The notes under the pieces were generated by a model. It worked only from the letters and a program-made list of their open reading frames with translations, ran no database searches and was not told where the DNA came from. The position numbers were made by a program, and so were the translations under genes. Below, one piece after another: positions 32,801 through 45,813 of a stretch of 64,000 bases of DNA. Source of the stretch: Flammula alnicola. Taxonomy: Eukaryota > Basidiomycota > Agaricomycetes > Agaricales > Strophariaceae. Position 1 is the stretch's first letter; each line of letters begins with the position of its first letter. Location of the stretch: NCBI GenBank assembly GCA_015499995.1, contig JADNRV010000127.1, positions 62,001-126,000 of the forward strand, given 5' to 3'.

Positions 32801-35300
32801 GGACCCGGGGATTAAGGGACTCGGTCGGCTGCACCAAGGGATGCGGTTGGTCGGAAAAAGAACAAACACGAGGGTCACAGAGAGTCGAGGCCCAACCTTT
32901 TTTAAGTCCCTGGGTTCTGACTTGAAAGGTCGCCCCATATGTAGTATTTGCACTTAGTCAGCATTTATCCAGCGAGCGCCAATGGTGGTGGTGGCAACTT
33001 GAATTATCTCGCCTTGAACGACGCCATGACATGCCTGAAATCGGTCGTGGATTTCCTCGTGAACCTCCTCTTTGTCTGCGCTGAGATCCCAGCTTACCCA
33101 GCGCCCATTGTAAAGGCGCCGTGAGCAGCTGTCTCGATTCCAGGTCCACTTTGGGAACTCGAAGGGAAAGGACCAGTGGGCGCTGGACTTGATGAGATTA
33201 CTAAAATAGGAAATTGCGCAGATCAGTCACTGGACTTTTTGATTGATCCCTCTTCCGGAATTCCTTTGCTCATGTCAGGGTAAGAAAAGGGTGTTTTCAG
33301 TGAACCTCGTTGAAAGGACGAGTGCAGCGCTCTATCGTGGAGAGCGATTGGTAGCGGCAAAACACAGTACCTAAAGCAGTATATGTTTTCTTTTGAAGGG
33401 AAGCATCTGCCTCCGATAAGGACCCGGGAACGGCGGGAAGCTCTTGTTATTTGGTGTCCGCCAAATATCCAAAATTCGGCCTCAAATCTGCAAAAACTGC
33501 CATGTGAATGTCCAAATTTTCTCTCCCTGCGGGTGCCAAACCAGATTTCTCGTAGATAGGATCTCCCAAAATGTTGGTCCATTTGGCTAGTACACGGGCA
33601 TGAATCTGACAAAATGTCAGCAGCCTGGCAACGTTGTCCGGTCGGCCTCAAATCTGCAAGAAAGTGGACAGAACTAAGATTTTTGGGCTGTCAAGTCCGC
33701 AGAAAATGGACGGGGGGCCAAAAGATGCGATGATGTTTCCCTAAATATGACCACCGAAATAAACCATCATTTCCCACATGTAAGTCACCACTCAGCGATA
33801 CAGTACTGTTTTGCAGGTTCTTCCACAAACACTGTATCACTGCTTCTGAAATCTTATACATACCATTAACATATTATTAAAATATTCAGGTGAATATTTG
33901 GAAGAACAATATGGAGATTTGAGTTTTCTACGCTAATTTTAATTTTCGGTGTATCATTTGGGGGTGGATGTCTGTGCATAGAAAGAAGATAAGAAGTCCT
34001 CAGAAGATGAAGAGAGGGGTGTGTTGCGGTCCACGTGTGCGTGAAGATATCATATACTTCAACTTTGAATTCGCCGAATCGCCTGCCAGGATCGTCGTAT
34101 GTACATACCTGCTCAGAACGCATACTTGTATGTATGCAAACTAGTGCCCCCGAGTCTGAGTTTGTTCGTTAGAGCCGCTTTAAGACAGATTTGGAAGGGT
34201 TTGGAACGCCTATTTTCCATGTATCAATAATAACTTGGGAACTTGTTATGTTAAGCAGCAATATTACCATTAATCTCCCATGGACATATCTTCTTCTAAT
34301 TCAGTCCGGTGTCTACGTATACATACATATATGTTCTGAAAGCGCATAAATCGCCTGGCACTGGCCCAGGCGCCCACGCCCCACTTCGTTTTAACTTTCG
34401 GCCACGAAAAACCACGACAAACGCGGGGGTGCCGCTGTGCTATTGCTATACATACATACCGTTACCATACGTTGCTGTCGATCCAGATGCGCTTTACCTC
34501 AACTTCACATTTACGGTATGTATGTATTGCGTGCCTATCTATATATACAGCTTCTTGCGCGCGGTTTCGAAGGTTGGCTGATTATCGGCATCGAATTGGT
34601 ATGCAGTAAGTAGTGGAGCCGGGCAGGTGCATCGCAAGCCCTTGGTTGGCAGACGCAGACTCGTTGGCGCGTTGGGCTCGACGTGTCGTCTCGACCGCTC
34701 TGGATGCCAGGTAAATTTGCACACACCTTACTTACTTGCCATACTTGCCATACTCGTATCGGTGCAGATCAGGAATACGTATCCACATGGGTGTTTTGGA
34801 GGGTGTAGTAGTGCTGACTCAGGCTTTGTTCGAAGTGCTTACTGCTGGCTGCTTGAGAATTGAGAATCGATGTGACTGACTGCCAGTAAGTATGTAGTTG
34901 GGCTAGGCCCACCCCTCGTGCTCGCAAGAGCGTGTCGTTTGCCGACGGGTTTGGACATAGCCCTTGGAGTCTTTCATTTCTACGGTATGACAGGAAGGCG
35001 TGCGTATCATTTTATAGGCCTTGCGGTATACCCCTTGAAGGCAGACGTTGAACAGCGCGGTGTATATATTCTACGTATGTGTTCAAACGCCATTCCAGGC
35101 CGTCGGTCCGCCGGTACACCCTCCGAAAGCGTACCCTGGACACGCTGCAGTATCATTACAGTAAACCTGCACCGTGCGGTGCCAAACCCTACCTTCACAG
35201 TGCACACCAAACGAAGTCCACGCCCCACGGCTTGACGGAAGCTAGCAGATAACATTAAGATTTTAGTCATCGCACCACACGGTGGAGGCCCTGGCACGTA
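29834..35300. other. Gene-poor region
   Basis: No intact gene recognised over about 5.5 kb. A coding-like stretch on the minus strand near 32960-33130 reads YNGRWVSWDL and DRFQACHGVVQGEI in one frame but has no start, family or splice partners, so it may be a relic. From about 34300 the sequence is marked by repeated CATACATA/TATGTATG words. Confidence 0.45.
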
Positions 35301-35309
35301 CTGACGGTA

Positions 35310-35835
35310 CCATGCTTGCGACGTCACGCAGGTATGCATCCCTGGAGCTTGAGGCCGGCGGTTTTCTCGGATAGGGATTGGATGTTGCTGCGCAAGCGCG
35401 CGTAGGTCATTGGGCATTCGCGATTTATTATGTAGCGATATATTATGCCCGTCGACCGGCTGTGGGGGAAACGACCATCACCGTCGGCAGCGGGCACGCA
35501 ACTTGCAACGTATGGGGGGTCAAAGGATTATTCGTCGTGGAGGGATGGCAAGGTAATGAAGAGAGTTTCAAACTCCTGGTCAGCCATAGTACGTGCCAGG
35601 GCTTGCGACTCGACGTCACGCACTGACACGCAGGTATGTATCCCTGGAGCGCTTGAGGCCGGCGATTTTCTCGGATAGGGATTGGATGTTGCTGCGCAAG
35701 CGCGCGTCGGTCATTGGGCATTCGCGATTTATTATTTATGCCCGTCGACTCGGCTGCGGGGGAAACGACCATCACCATCACCGTCGGCAGCGGGTGGGTG
35801 ACTTGCAAGTTGCAACGCATGCCGAGTGGCTCGTT
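35310..35835. repeat. Tandem duplication, 302-bp period
   Basis: A unit beginning near GGTATGCATCCCTGG (35331) recurs at 35633 with about 90 percent identity over roughly 190 bp. Shared blocks include TTTTCTCGGATAGGGATTGG, ATGTTGCTGCGCAAGCGCGC and GGGGGAAACGACCATCACC. The second copy carries a small CACCAT expansion, and the first an inserted TATGTAGCGATAT-like stretch. No coding function is evident. Confidence 0.85.
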
Positions 35836-37429
35836 CCGGGTCCCCGAGGTTCTGTGGAGGGGTCGAGACCACCCAGCGCCACCACTGTTCTTGATGTACA
35901 TTGTACAGGTAACGTTCGTCGATTGGTGTATGTAAGTATGAATGTATGGATGAAGACCGGAGTACTTACATATGTACGCTTATATGCTGTGATATGCCAC
36001 TGTGATATGTATCATGCAGATGACTGGTGGTATATATCTGGCGATCAGAATCTCGGGAGGTGCGGTGTCCTTCGATGAATACCTAGACGTGGACAGCGTC
36101 GGAGGCTAGTAGGCTTGGGCGCAGGTGACTTTATTGGTGTTAAAAAACAACACGAGTATGTGCTGTCACCGTCAGGGATTTAAAGGTCGCTTTGGGATTC
36201 CAAATAGTCGACGTCTCCTTTAATCTGATAATCATGATGCGCCGCTGCCAATGCCACTGTGTCGGCCTCGTTCCAGAACGAACTCGAGTGCTCAGAGACC
36301 CATGAACAAGGCGCGTGAATCAATTGCGACGAGTCCCGTGTTTTCTATCCGTACATTCCTGCAGAAAATTTGTTTTTGCCAGTCAACAGCCGTCCATAGA
36401 GTGTTTAAGCAGGAGGAGGAATCTGGAGATGATCGCCAGGGTCTCCGGGCATCTGGGGTCAACGTAAAGACCGACGCGGGTCTCGTCCAACACGACACGC
36501 GTCTAGCCAGCGTCTACATACTCTACATGTATTCGGAGTCCTTGCATTGCCGGGCTCTGTGGCCGGACGTCCACTGGCATGATGTCTGCGGTTGCACCAG
36601 CATCCCGGTTGCATGGATTTTAGGGTACCTATTACCGTGGAGGAGAGATGACTGCCATGTCATAATTACTTTTTGAACACACTATTGGAAGACGGATAAA
36701 AATACAAGTATACCTACCTGATCAGGAAGGTGTACTGTTTTGTTTTTTCCGGCTTCCGGATCTTGGGTCTAAATCTGAGCGGTCGGATTTAGGGTTTGAG
36801 AATCCTTGGAAACTGGAGTACTAGTGTGGTTTATGGGTTTCCTGACAGACATGGGTGGAAGTGGGTTGACGGATTGGGCTTCTATGTGCTTAACCGCCTG
36901 GTTTCCATATGTGGTTGGGGTGAAGCCAAAGTGGGCCATCGAGGGCAGATTAATTCATTAGAATGGTTCAAGGATTGAACGGAGGGTTCACACTGTAACG
37001 CCAAGGTGTATGAAGAGGAGATAGTCGCCGCTGGGATCGAAAGTTGCCCAGATGAGCCTCGCCCATTTCCAAAGAGGGTCTCGATCAATAATATTGGCGG
37101 AGGTATAAATATGGGCTACCTCCGTTGCTCTTCTCAGGGCTCTCTCCGTCTTTTTGTGTCGTCTCTAAATCTCCTCCTTCCTTGGGACACACGCACGCGA
37201 CCCCTGCTGTCCTGAAGCTAGTGTCGCTTTTTTCGCAGGCTTTTCTTTTTTTTATTTTCGACATAAACAAAAGCTGTGCGCCCAGGTTCAGTCTCCTCCA
37301 TCTACACCCCGTCCCGACGCCTGCAACTGGGTGTTCTTTCCGTGAAGCACACCTTTTCCAATTCTGTTCATCTTCTTTATCGTTGTCTTGCTCTTATAAC
37401 TTCTCATAATCAACTTTAATTAATCCACC
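35836..37429. other. Intergenic and 5' region of the Ofd1/Tpa1 gene
   Basis: No gene recognised up to about 37100; then a pyrimidine-rich leader (37130-37420) precedes the start at 37430. Confidence 0.5.
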
Positions 37430-39793
37430 ATGGCACGAACACACGACAGGTCTCCTTCTCCAGACGGCTCCCCTTCGCCCTTGGTCAAGCGACTCAAAAC
37501 ATCTCACATCTCGCCTACCTTGTCATCGGAAGATGGTTCACCCCACTACCCGACACCACCGACCGACATTAGCACCGAATCTCTAATCATAATTCCCGAT
37601 GCCACGCCCAACTTCGCGAATGACCTCTTTGATCACAATAATATCGCCCGCCTGAACGATGATTATGTCAAAAGCACCCCTTTCAAATACGCCATCGTCG
37701 ACAAGCTTTTCCAGGATGACTTGCTCAAGAAGGTCAAGGATGAGTGCTTGAGTGAACTCAGATTTACAGAGAAAGAGACGGACATTTACAAGGTACTTAT
37801 TTTCTTCGTCCGCATCTCAGACACTGTCGAACCCCATGTATATCGTTGAATGTTAAACAAATTCTCGTTCGTTCTTGCAGGTCAACCAAACAGGTGACCT
37901 AGCCTCGCTCAACTTCCTCACCCCATCCCAAATCGCCCGCCTGCCTGGCCTGCTCTCCCTCCGAGACGCCCTCTACTCGCCCCAGTTCCGCAACTTCCTT
38001 CGCTCAGTGACGGGCTGCGGCCCCCTCTCCGGGAAGAAGCAAGACATGTCTGTGAACTCATACACCCGCGGCTGCCACCTCCTCAACCACGACGACGTCA
38101 TCGGCAGCCGGCGCGTCTCCTACATCCTCTACATGCCCCTCCCGAACTACACGCTATGGAGCAAGGACTGGGGCGGCGCGCTCGAGCTGTACCCCGTCCG
38201 CGTGAACGAGGATGGCCAGCCCGAGCCCGAGGCAGTTCCTGCGAAGAGCATCCCGCCGAGCTGGAACCAGTTTATATTCTTCGAGGTCCAGCCGGGAAAG
38301 TCGTTCCATTCGGTCGAAGAAGTCGTCGTGGGCGGGAAGGGCGAGGACGGCCGAGAGAGGCTGAGCGTCAGTGGCTGGTTCCATGCTGCGCAGGAAGGCG
38401 AGGAAGGCTACGTCCCCGAACCCCCAGTCGAAGTGAAAAGCTCGCGTGAGCAACTGGTGCGTTCGGCCTCTTTCCTTCTCCCCGCCCCGTTTCTTATTCT
38501 AACCACGTCACTCCGCTTGTCCCAGACATCGACGTCGACCGTGTTCAAACCGTACACCGGCGTGGACCCCGAAGTGCTTCCCGACGTGACGCTCTCCGAG
38601 GACCACGTCGCCTTCCTCAGCGAGTTCCTCAACCCCGTCTACCTCCAGCCGCGCACGATGCAAGCCCTCTCGACGCGCTTCGTCGAGGAGTCCTCGCTCG
38701 AGCTGCACGCCTTCCTCAACACGCCCCTCGCCGAATCCCTCGAGCCCCGCCTGCGCGCGCTCGACACCAAAGACGGGCTCGGCGAGGACCGCGCCGGCTG
38801 CGTCCCCGCGCACACCTGCGGCACCGCAGGCAGCTGGGCCGTCCGCGGGCCCCCGCACAAGTGGCGCTACTGCGTCCTCAAGCCTAGGGAGGAGGGGCGC
38901 CCGGCGGCAGCGGTGATGCCGCGGAGCGCGTCGTCCACGGACCAGATCATGCGCAGCCTGCAGGACGAGCTGTTCGCGAGCCCGGCGTTCCGCGCGTGGC
39001 TGGCGATTGTGTCGCGGCTGATGCCGCTGCGGTATGCGGTGGAGGCGAGGAGGTTTAGGCCCGGCTTGGATTATACGCTGGCGACGAGCGAGGAGAAGGA
39101 GGCGAGGTTGGATGTGGTGCTGGGTCTGACACCGCCTGCGCGCGCGGGGTCTGATTCGGAAGATGAGGGCGATCGGTATATGAGGAACCAGAGGGGGTGG
39201 CAGGCGTCGGAGTGGGGTGGTTGGGAGGTACGTAATCTCTCTTTCCTTTCTTTTTTCTTTTAAGATGCAGAGAAGTCTGATTTGTTTTTGGGGTGTTGGT
39301 GTAGTGTTACATGGCACCGCACAACGAAGAAGACGATCCGGCGATCTATCGCTCGGGCACCCACAAAAAATCCAAGGCATTTGCCAACGGGCCCAACGGC
39401 GCCGAATCTTCGTCTGCCGTTGCCTCGAGCTCCAAACTCGACGGCGAACGTGCAGACAAGGACAACGCCGCCACGAATGGACACGAGCCCGAGCATGCGG
39501 AGATCGACGGCGAGCAGCAGCAAGACGACGCCGACGCCGACGACGTGCCCGAGAGCGAGCCGATGGACGAAGATGACGAGGAGGAGGAGGAGGACAGCAC
39601 GCTGCTCGCCGTGCAGCCGGGGTTCAATAGACTGTTGTTGGTGCTGAGAGATGAACGGGTGATGCGGTTCGTGAAGTACGTGTCGGCGGCGGCGGAGGGC
39701 TCGCGCTGGGATGTGTGTGGGGAGTATGAGGTGGGGGTCGTGCAGGAGGCTGAGGGTGGGGAGGATGGGGTGGCTGAGAATCAACAGGAGTAG
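37430..39793 (+). CDS. ofd1: Ofd1/Tpa1-type prolyl 3,4-dihydroxylase
   Basis: Exons 37430-37792, 37881-38456, 38526-39227 and 39305-39793 close in frame (709 aa). After a disordered Ser/Pro-rich N-terminus, the double-stranded beta-helix shows the Fe(II) ligands in HLLNHDDVI (H-x-D) and a distal His in SFHSVEEV. RLSVSGWFH supplies the likely 2-oxoglutarate arginine. A second, degenerate beta-helix domain follows, as in S. cerevisiae Tpa1 and S. pombe Ofd1. These enzymes hydroxylate a proline of ribosomal protein uS12. Ofd1 also controls the hypoxic Sre1 pathway. A long acidic Glu/Asp insert lies near the C-terminus, before a conserved RLLLVLRDERVMRFVKYVS block. GC content is high from exon 2 on. 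Confidence 0.92.
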
Positions 39794-40658
39794 GAGGGAT
39801 GCTAGAAAGTGATAACTTATGGCGTTGGTATTTTTTTCCTTCTTCTTTTCTTTTGCATGTCCCTTGCATTGCTTCCTTGCTTTCCGCACCTCTGCAATCT
39901 GTTCTCTCTTTTTTTTTTTACTGTCGCATATTGTGAATGGATGCTTATTGCCAAGTCTTGTTAGGTTGCCTTGGGCCCTTGTTATGAGTGATTTTCGTAT
40001 GCCGCGGTACCTTTTTACGTCTGTCTACTCACACAGGTTGTCCGTCGGACCGACTTGCCTCAGCCGACCTTACTGTCGACTCCAGTCTCCGACTATTGGA
40101 ATATCGACACAAAAAAAATGTAGTATTTTTTATTCAGTTATTGTCCTTTAGATCTAGGCAATGGCCCACCACCACCCACCTCCGCTACATGTTGCTCCCT
40201 TGTCAGCTCAAGTCGAGATTCGATGTCGGTGTCATTAACTGCCGTCGTCATCGTCATCATATCAGCTTCAGCGTCAGCATCTGATCGTCGTCGTCACCGT
40301 CATGCCAGTCCAGTCTCCCACATACACACATGCACGCTCGTAGAGGTCTATCCGCGTTTTTTTTTTCGCGTCGCATGGATAGGCATGGATATTCCTCGTG
40401 GAATTTTTCTGCACTGGAACTGTTGGGCGCAATGCGTATACACATTCCAACTCACATATGCATTATACATAATTTATATCTCATCGTTATATAAATAATA
40501 ATTCCACCTTTCATGAATGCCCGGTCATTCAGGAAGACCACGTGACGTTGAAGTTCTTGTATTGTTTCAATGTTTGTTTTCAAACTTCCGCTGCGAGTTC
40601 ACTGTAACAGAGTCCAGACTAACGCTGCGAAGTTCTACATTTGTTCTACATTCCATCG
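39794..40658. other. Intergenic, with promoter of F-box paralogue 3
   Basis: Poly-T tracts follow the Ofd1/Tpa1 stop and no gene is seen. The last 130 bp is conserved with the upstream region of F-box paralogue 2, including TTTGTTTTCAAACTTC. Confidence 0.5.
40539..40544. promoter_or_regulatory. CACGTG box upstream of F-box paralogue 3
   Basis: CACGTG lies about 115 bp before the start codon, in a block conserved with the upstream region of paralogue 2 (CACGTG there about 105 bp before its start). Confidence 0.45.
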
Positions 40659-42385
40659 ATGGCACCAGCTCTGGTGAGCAGTTACTCCGTTTATTTTGAC
40701 AAGTTCTATATGCCTGAACTTGGCATGAACCCACCTTCTTTTCGCAGAAATATCGACAAGCCATGTTGGAATCATTAGCCGACTATGACCCACATGAATG
40801 TTCAGTTTCTTCCACACAGCCCTGCAACGCATGCGCGAAGCTCATAGAATTAGACGCAGCGATAGATCGTCAACTCGCCGACCTCATTGAAAAACGACGT
40901 GCGTTGAAGACCCAAGTTAACCATCATCACAGCCCTCTCATCCACCGCCTCCCTTCCGAAATCGCATCACATGTTTTTACGCTATACGTGGAGAGCGTAA
41001 ATGACCGTTTGCTGTCCAAAAAACCTTTTAATGAGGCCGACGGGTCTCCTCCGCTGCTCCTCGCTTCTGTTTGCAAAACGTGGCGGGAGACCGCTCTCGC
41101 AACACCACGACTTTGGGCATCCGCACACATCTTTTTGTATGACTCTGACCTCCAAGACTTGAAGGCAGAGTTAGTGAAACAGTGGCTCGACCGTTCGGGC
41201 CAGCTTCCACTGTCTATAACCCTTATCATCGACCCGCCAGAATTCGACCGAGCGTTAGAGAAATCTTTTTCTCGCTTATTCGATATCGTCCGACAATATT
41301 CCCACCGCTGGCATAGCTTAACGTTATATTGTGATATGCGCTACAACCACTACATCATTGGCGACCTCATGCAGGCTCCAATGCTCCAAACCATTTGTCT
41401 CCTTCCTGACTATTATTCGATGGGTTCTACCTTCCACCTCCCCGAAACTCCTTCCCTCCACCATTTCGAAATCAACAGCGATATCTCGCTTTCGGATGTT
41501 GTCGTGCAATGGGATAATCTTACGTATTTTGAAGGTTATTCTAACAGCCCAGGCGAAATATTGACGATCCTATACGCCGCCCGGAGACTGGTGACTGGCA
41601 AGTTTCACAGTGTCAGAAAGACTTCCAACGAAGGATTTCCTGAATCAGCTGCGCATGTTACACATACGTCGCTTAAGCACCTCTGTATCAGCACCGGCCT
41701 CAATGATCCACGTCTATTCAGCTTGATCAACCTACTTGATTTTCCGTCTCTGGAATCATTTGACTTTGACTCGCCTCTACCACCTTTCCCCAAGGACGAA
41801 CTTATCTCCCTCCTCACTCGGTCTCAAAGTCCTCTCGTATCTTTGGATATTCGAGTTTATGATAATGATCAAGATTTAATCGACCTTCTGGAAAAGTTGC
41901 CCAGCATTACAGATTTGTCAATATCATATGTCAACGATAATGTCAACACAATGACAGACGAATTCCTCAACCGCCTTGCTCTTGAGCTGGGGTTTTTGCC
42001 TCATCTTGAGGTTCTACGTTTCACGGGAATTCGGAACGTTGCGTGGAGCTCTCTCCTGGGCATTATCGAGGGACCCCTGCAGGACGCTGGTGTCCAACAC
42101 CCATATCTTCATTCTCCAATTGACAACACGACGCCTGCCGGAATCGAGAGAAAACGGAGATTACGCTGTATGGGCCTCACTTTCACTGGCACCGCTTTTT
42201 ATACAAGTCCCGACGACTATATCGATAAAGATGTCCTGCTCAGCCTGGTGCGATTTCGGGAAGCAGGAGTTGCCGTTGAAATCCTCAGAGATATGGGCGG
42301 GATTATCCATGACTTGATCCAACTGTCATTAAGTTACCATTCTAATCCATCTGGCCGTTGTCTTTTATCTTCTTGGATTGTTTGA
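40659..42385 (+). CDS. F-box protein paralogue 3, intact
   Basis: Exons 40659-40673 (MAPAL) and 40748-42385 close in frame (550 aa). Order: acidic N-terminus, Cys pair (CNACAKL), charged helix about residues 35-62, F-box from L73 (LPSEIASHVF), CKTWRETALATPRLW, then irregular LRR-like strands to the C-terminus. It should act as a substrate adaptor in an SCF ubiquitin ligase; the target is unknown. This is the only copy of the four in the window that is full length and uninterrupted. Compared with paralogue 2 it lacks about eight residues near LALELGFLPHLE and has a short C-terminal extension. Confidence 0.85.
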
Positions 42386-42424
42386 TGTTTTTTTTTGCTT
42401 CGTCATCTCTGTGTATTCAGCAGT

Positions 42425-42495
42425 TTTATTTAATATTTTGGCGAAAAGTTGCCAATTCTGAATGTCGTCACATCCATCACGTGATGCTGGATGGT
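42425..42495. repeat. Dispersed 70-bp repeat with palindromic core, copy 1
   Basis: Matches 60842-60912 in the same orientation: GCGAAAAGTTG, then TCACATCCATCACGTGATGC and GGATG. The core ATCACGTGAT is a perfect palindrome framed by CATCC and GGATG. It lies just after F-box paralogue 3. No coding function. Confidence 0.7.
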
Positions 42496-42926
42496 TGTAA
42501 GAGATACACCACTGCTAATTAATAATTATGTACCACTACTTACATCCATAGGTTCTCTTAAAGAACAAGAAAACCCTTCTTACACCTTCGATTGGCGATT
42601 TTTTAAATGAATTGTCAATGTACCCGAACTTGAGTTTGAAATCGGAGGATGAAGATAAGATTCAGAGAATCTGTCACTTTTACGTATAATTACAAATAAC
42701 ATCGCGTTATTTTTTGGCTTGTTTTCGTGTATCCAACTTTTATGCTACAAAATCAACGCGTCGAAAAGTTGAATTGACGTGTCGTTAGTTATGCATTATG
42801 TTGGTCTGCATTTAGAATTTTCCAGCTGTCGCGCTAGGCGCCCGCGATAAGAAGAACCGGCAAGTCTTATAAGATCACATCGATTTCACGGCGATCCCCG
42901 CAGCAGGTTGCGAACGAACCCCCAAC
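42496..42926. other. Intergenic before the Arb1-like gene
   Basis: AT-rich; no gene recognised. Confidence 0.5.
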
Positions 42927-44951
42927 ATGTCGACGACCGATGTAAAATCTCCCCAACCAGTGGCAGAGGACTTCGTCAACGCTATCGACGGACCCTTTAT
43001 TAGGTTCCCACCCTTTCCCACCGCCCCTGAGGGCACGACCGTCATGTCCTTCAAGAAGTTCAAAGAGAAAGGCATTTGCGTTGAGCCTGGTCCTGAAGAG
43101 GCGGAGGTTGACGCCTTGGGCATACCGACTGTGCCGCTTCGCGTACGACACGAGACAGACCAATGCAAGATGCACACGAAACGAAAGAGGCAGGCAGAGG
43201 ACGCTAAAGCGCATAAAAAGGGAGGGAAACCTTCACAGGGACTTTGGTGGGAGCGATGGGAAGACGGAGAGGCGATTCGGTTTTCGATTGGGTTCAATCC
43301 GTAAGCTCATGTCCTAATAAAAACTTGAGACGTCAATGCGTCAATCTTCGACTAACCTTTCTATTATTATTACTATAGCCAATCTTCTCATTTCGAGAGA
43401 ATTCACGCTGCTGCTGTTGATTTCACGAATGGTCGCACATGGCCGGTCAATTTGGCGTCGAAATCTAATCCTAGATTTATCTGGGAAGAGGTACGTTGAA
43501 ACCAAACTATGTCTTCTCAACTGAGTAACAACTATATCTCAGTTTCAACGTTACATTGGGCTTCCAGAGGGGGGTCCAACACCTCAAGAAAAAAAGAAGG
43601 CGCAAGCAAAGAAGGACGAGGACGATGACTCGGATATCTCAGATGATGACATGGACGACGCAGATGAAATCTCCGATAATCCCGGGCCATCGGCCTCCAT
43701 GGCTGGGATTATAACGGACCAACAACTTCCTGCGCTCACCGCTAACAACAAAGCAGCAGCGACGAACGAGGAGAAGCTCGTCACATTCTTCAACAACACT
43801 GAAACGTCCATCAAAGTCTTCATGTCCTCGTACGCTCAAGTCAAGGGCTACATCTGGTAATTAATGCATGAACTAAGTCGAAATACGAATCGCCCATAAT
43901 ATTTTACAGGGAGGCCGCCAATCTGGAATGTATTCCTCGCATACTTGGCTTTTTCGTCAATTTCTTGTTGCGCAGCAAAGTACTTCCCGAAATCGAGCGT
44001 AACCTTCGCCGTTCATTGGATGTCATTGCAGCTGCCCTGATCGAGCTGCCGAACACTGCACGTATAGCGAAGGCCTTCCCGGATAAATTAAGCCTCGCTT
44101 GCAGTGCATGCTGGGGCAAAAAGGCCAATGGCTACTCAATGGTAGTGATAGACACCCCCACGGAATCAGATGGTCGTCCATCAGACACATCCGATCCACA
44201 GGCCGAAAAGAAGGAGAAAGCGGGAAGAGATGGAAAACAAGATACTACGCCAGAGAAACCATGGAGCTCGGCCAATAATGACAGCAGGGCTTGGGCCAAT
44301 TCTGCCCAAGACTCTTCCAATGACGCAAATGCTTGTGGAATCATCTCTGAATCTCTCGAGGCAGATTCATGGACCGACATCAAGCAGGAGAATCTCCTTG
44401 ATTTCTTGGGTCCTACTGCGCTACCTCTGACACACACTACTGGCATCGTTGAGCGATCTATGCGACAAATCAAATCTATCAGTGGACCTTCTCTGAATCC
44501 TCCAAAATCTGCGGCTCAGGGCGAGGGTGTTTTCGAACCAGATGCTGACGCTGTCGAAGTTGAATTGGACCGCCAGTTTACGAAGGTCGTGCTTTCTCCA
44601 ATGACAGACTGGGACGGTGGCGAGTTTCCTGTCTATTCGAGACCCACGGTTCTGGAGACGTCCCAAGGACCTGTCGTCCAGGCTGGCACGCCCGAAGTCG
44701 CTGAAGGTACTACTCCAAAACCACATGACCCTCTCAAGGACGAGATCACTATCCTGGTTGAGACCAAGGAGCAAGTCAGTTTCTTACGTGAGGGGATGGC
44801 TCTAGGAGGGACTTGGGTCCAGCTTGTTCGTCAAGGCGAAGGTGCGAAGAAGAAGAAAAGAAAAGGCAAATCCAAGAAGTCGATTCCCAGCTATTGGTAT
44901 CTCGACGAGTGGCCCATCGTCACCCCGAGCTTCTGGACTGTTGTGTCCTAG
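42927..44951 (+). CDS. arb1: Arb1-like subunit of the Argonaute siRNA chaperone complex
   Basis: Exons 42927-43300, 43379-43490, 43543-43856 and 43910-44951 close in frame (613 aa). The stretch from about residue 267 (LECIPRILGFFVNFLLRSKV, then ARIAKAFPDKLSLACSACWG) matches the core of fungal Arb1 proteins, where a 'NYLLHHDVCPEY ... ICDRAEVELPKIAK ... FNVACSTIFGG' pattern recurs. In S. pombe, Arb1 with Arb2 holds Argonaute with duplex siRNA during heterochromatin silencing. The N-terminal RFPPFP and GLWWERWEDGEAIRFSIGFNP segments also fit. A Glu/Asp-rich linker and a Lys-rich stretch near the C-terminus are low complexity. The family call rests on motif recall and has not been searched. Confidence 0.7.
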
Positions 44952-45813
44952 TTCTTGGTCGTCTCTTCTACTGTGGAACCGCTTATTGCTTGTACATATT
45001 TCAAGTTCAATTGTGTCTACTATCTTGCTATCGTGTTCTGTTCACCTGTACATATTACTACTTTCCGCCTCCGCCTTCGCATTCACCATTTTGCATCCAT
45101 AGTATCTAGCTGGAATCACATTAACAATGACATTACTGTTTACGAATAACATGCTACTCCGAGCTGCAATAATAAATTCCCGAGTAGTTCCAAAACTGTC
45201 CGGGAACCAATCATCTTCGAAAAAATATAGTTTCTCTTATCTCTCAAACTATCCGATAGATTGGTCTGTTTTTACATTCTTATCTTGAGCCAACTTTGCT
45301 ACTCGACATCTCGGGCGCATACTGAGTGTGGTGTTCCTGACAACCCTGTGTTAATGTTCAGAGCCACCTATCGGCCGAACAAAATATTAAATCTTCTTAA
45401 TATACTTGAGTACAAAGAAACTACATTGCAAGGACAGAGAGATAAACGCAAGCTTGATTTCCTCTTTCTCGTTGCGTTTGCAGTCGCCCCTATCGGCTGC
45501 TTGCCTACGTCCACAAGCGCATGGACTCACCTTCATTGATAATTTCACAAGAGCACACAAAACACCAAGCGAGCAGTAATAATGGGGTTTTAAACAACGC
45601 CCATCTTACCCAATTCCTCCATGATCCCCACAGGCAATGCACGGTGACCTTCACTGACCTGTTTTTCCAAATTCTCTTCTCCAGTTGCAGCCACTTTGTC
45701 GTCATTTTTTGCCCTTTTTGCGGCCTTCCTTTGTTGCAGCCTTTTCCATTCTCTGAGCTAGCAAGTGCAGAACATTTCTTTTTAGGCATAGAGGATTTTG
45801 AGAGAATTGGAGG
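44952..45813. other. Intergenic up to the composite transposon target site
   Basis: No gene recognised. The 8-bp target duplication ACGCGACG occupies 45814-45821. Confidence 0.5.

Noticed and set aside
38154..39380. Long ORFs on the minus strand and in other frames of the Ofd1/Tpa1 gene
   Set aside because: Shadows of a GC-rich coding region whose sense-strand protein is clearly recognised.
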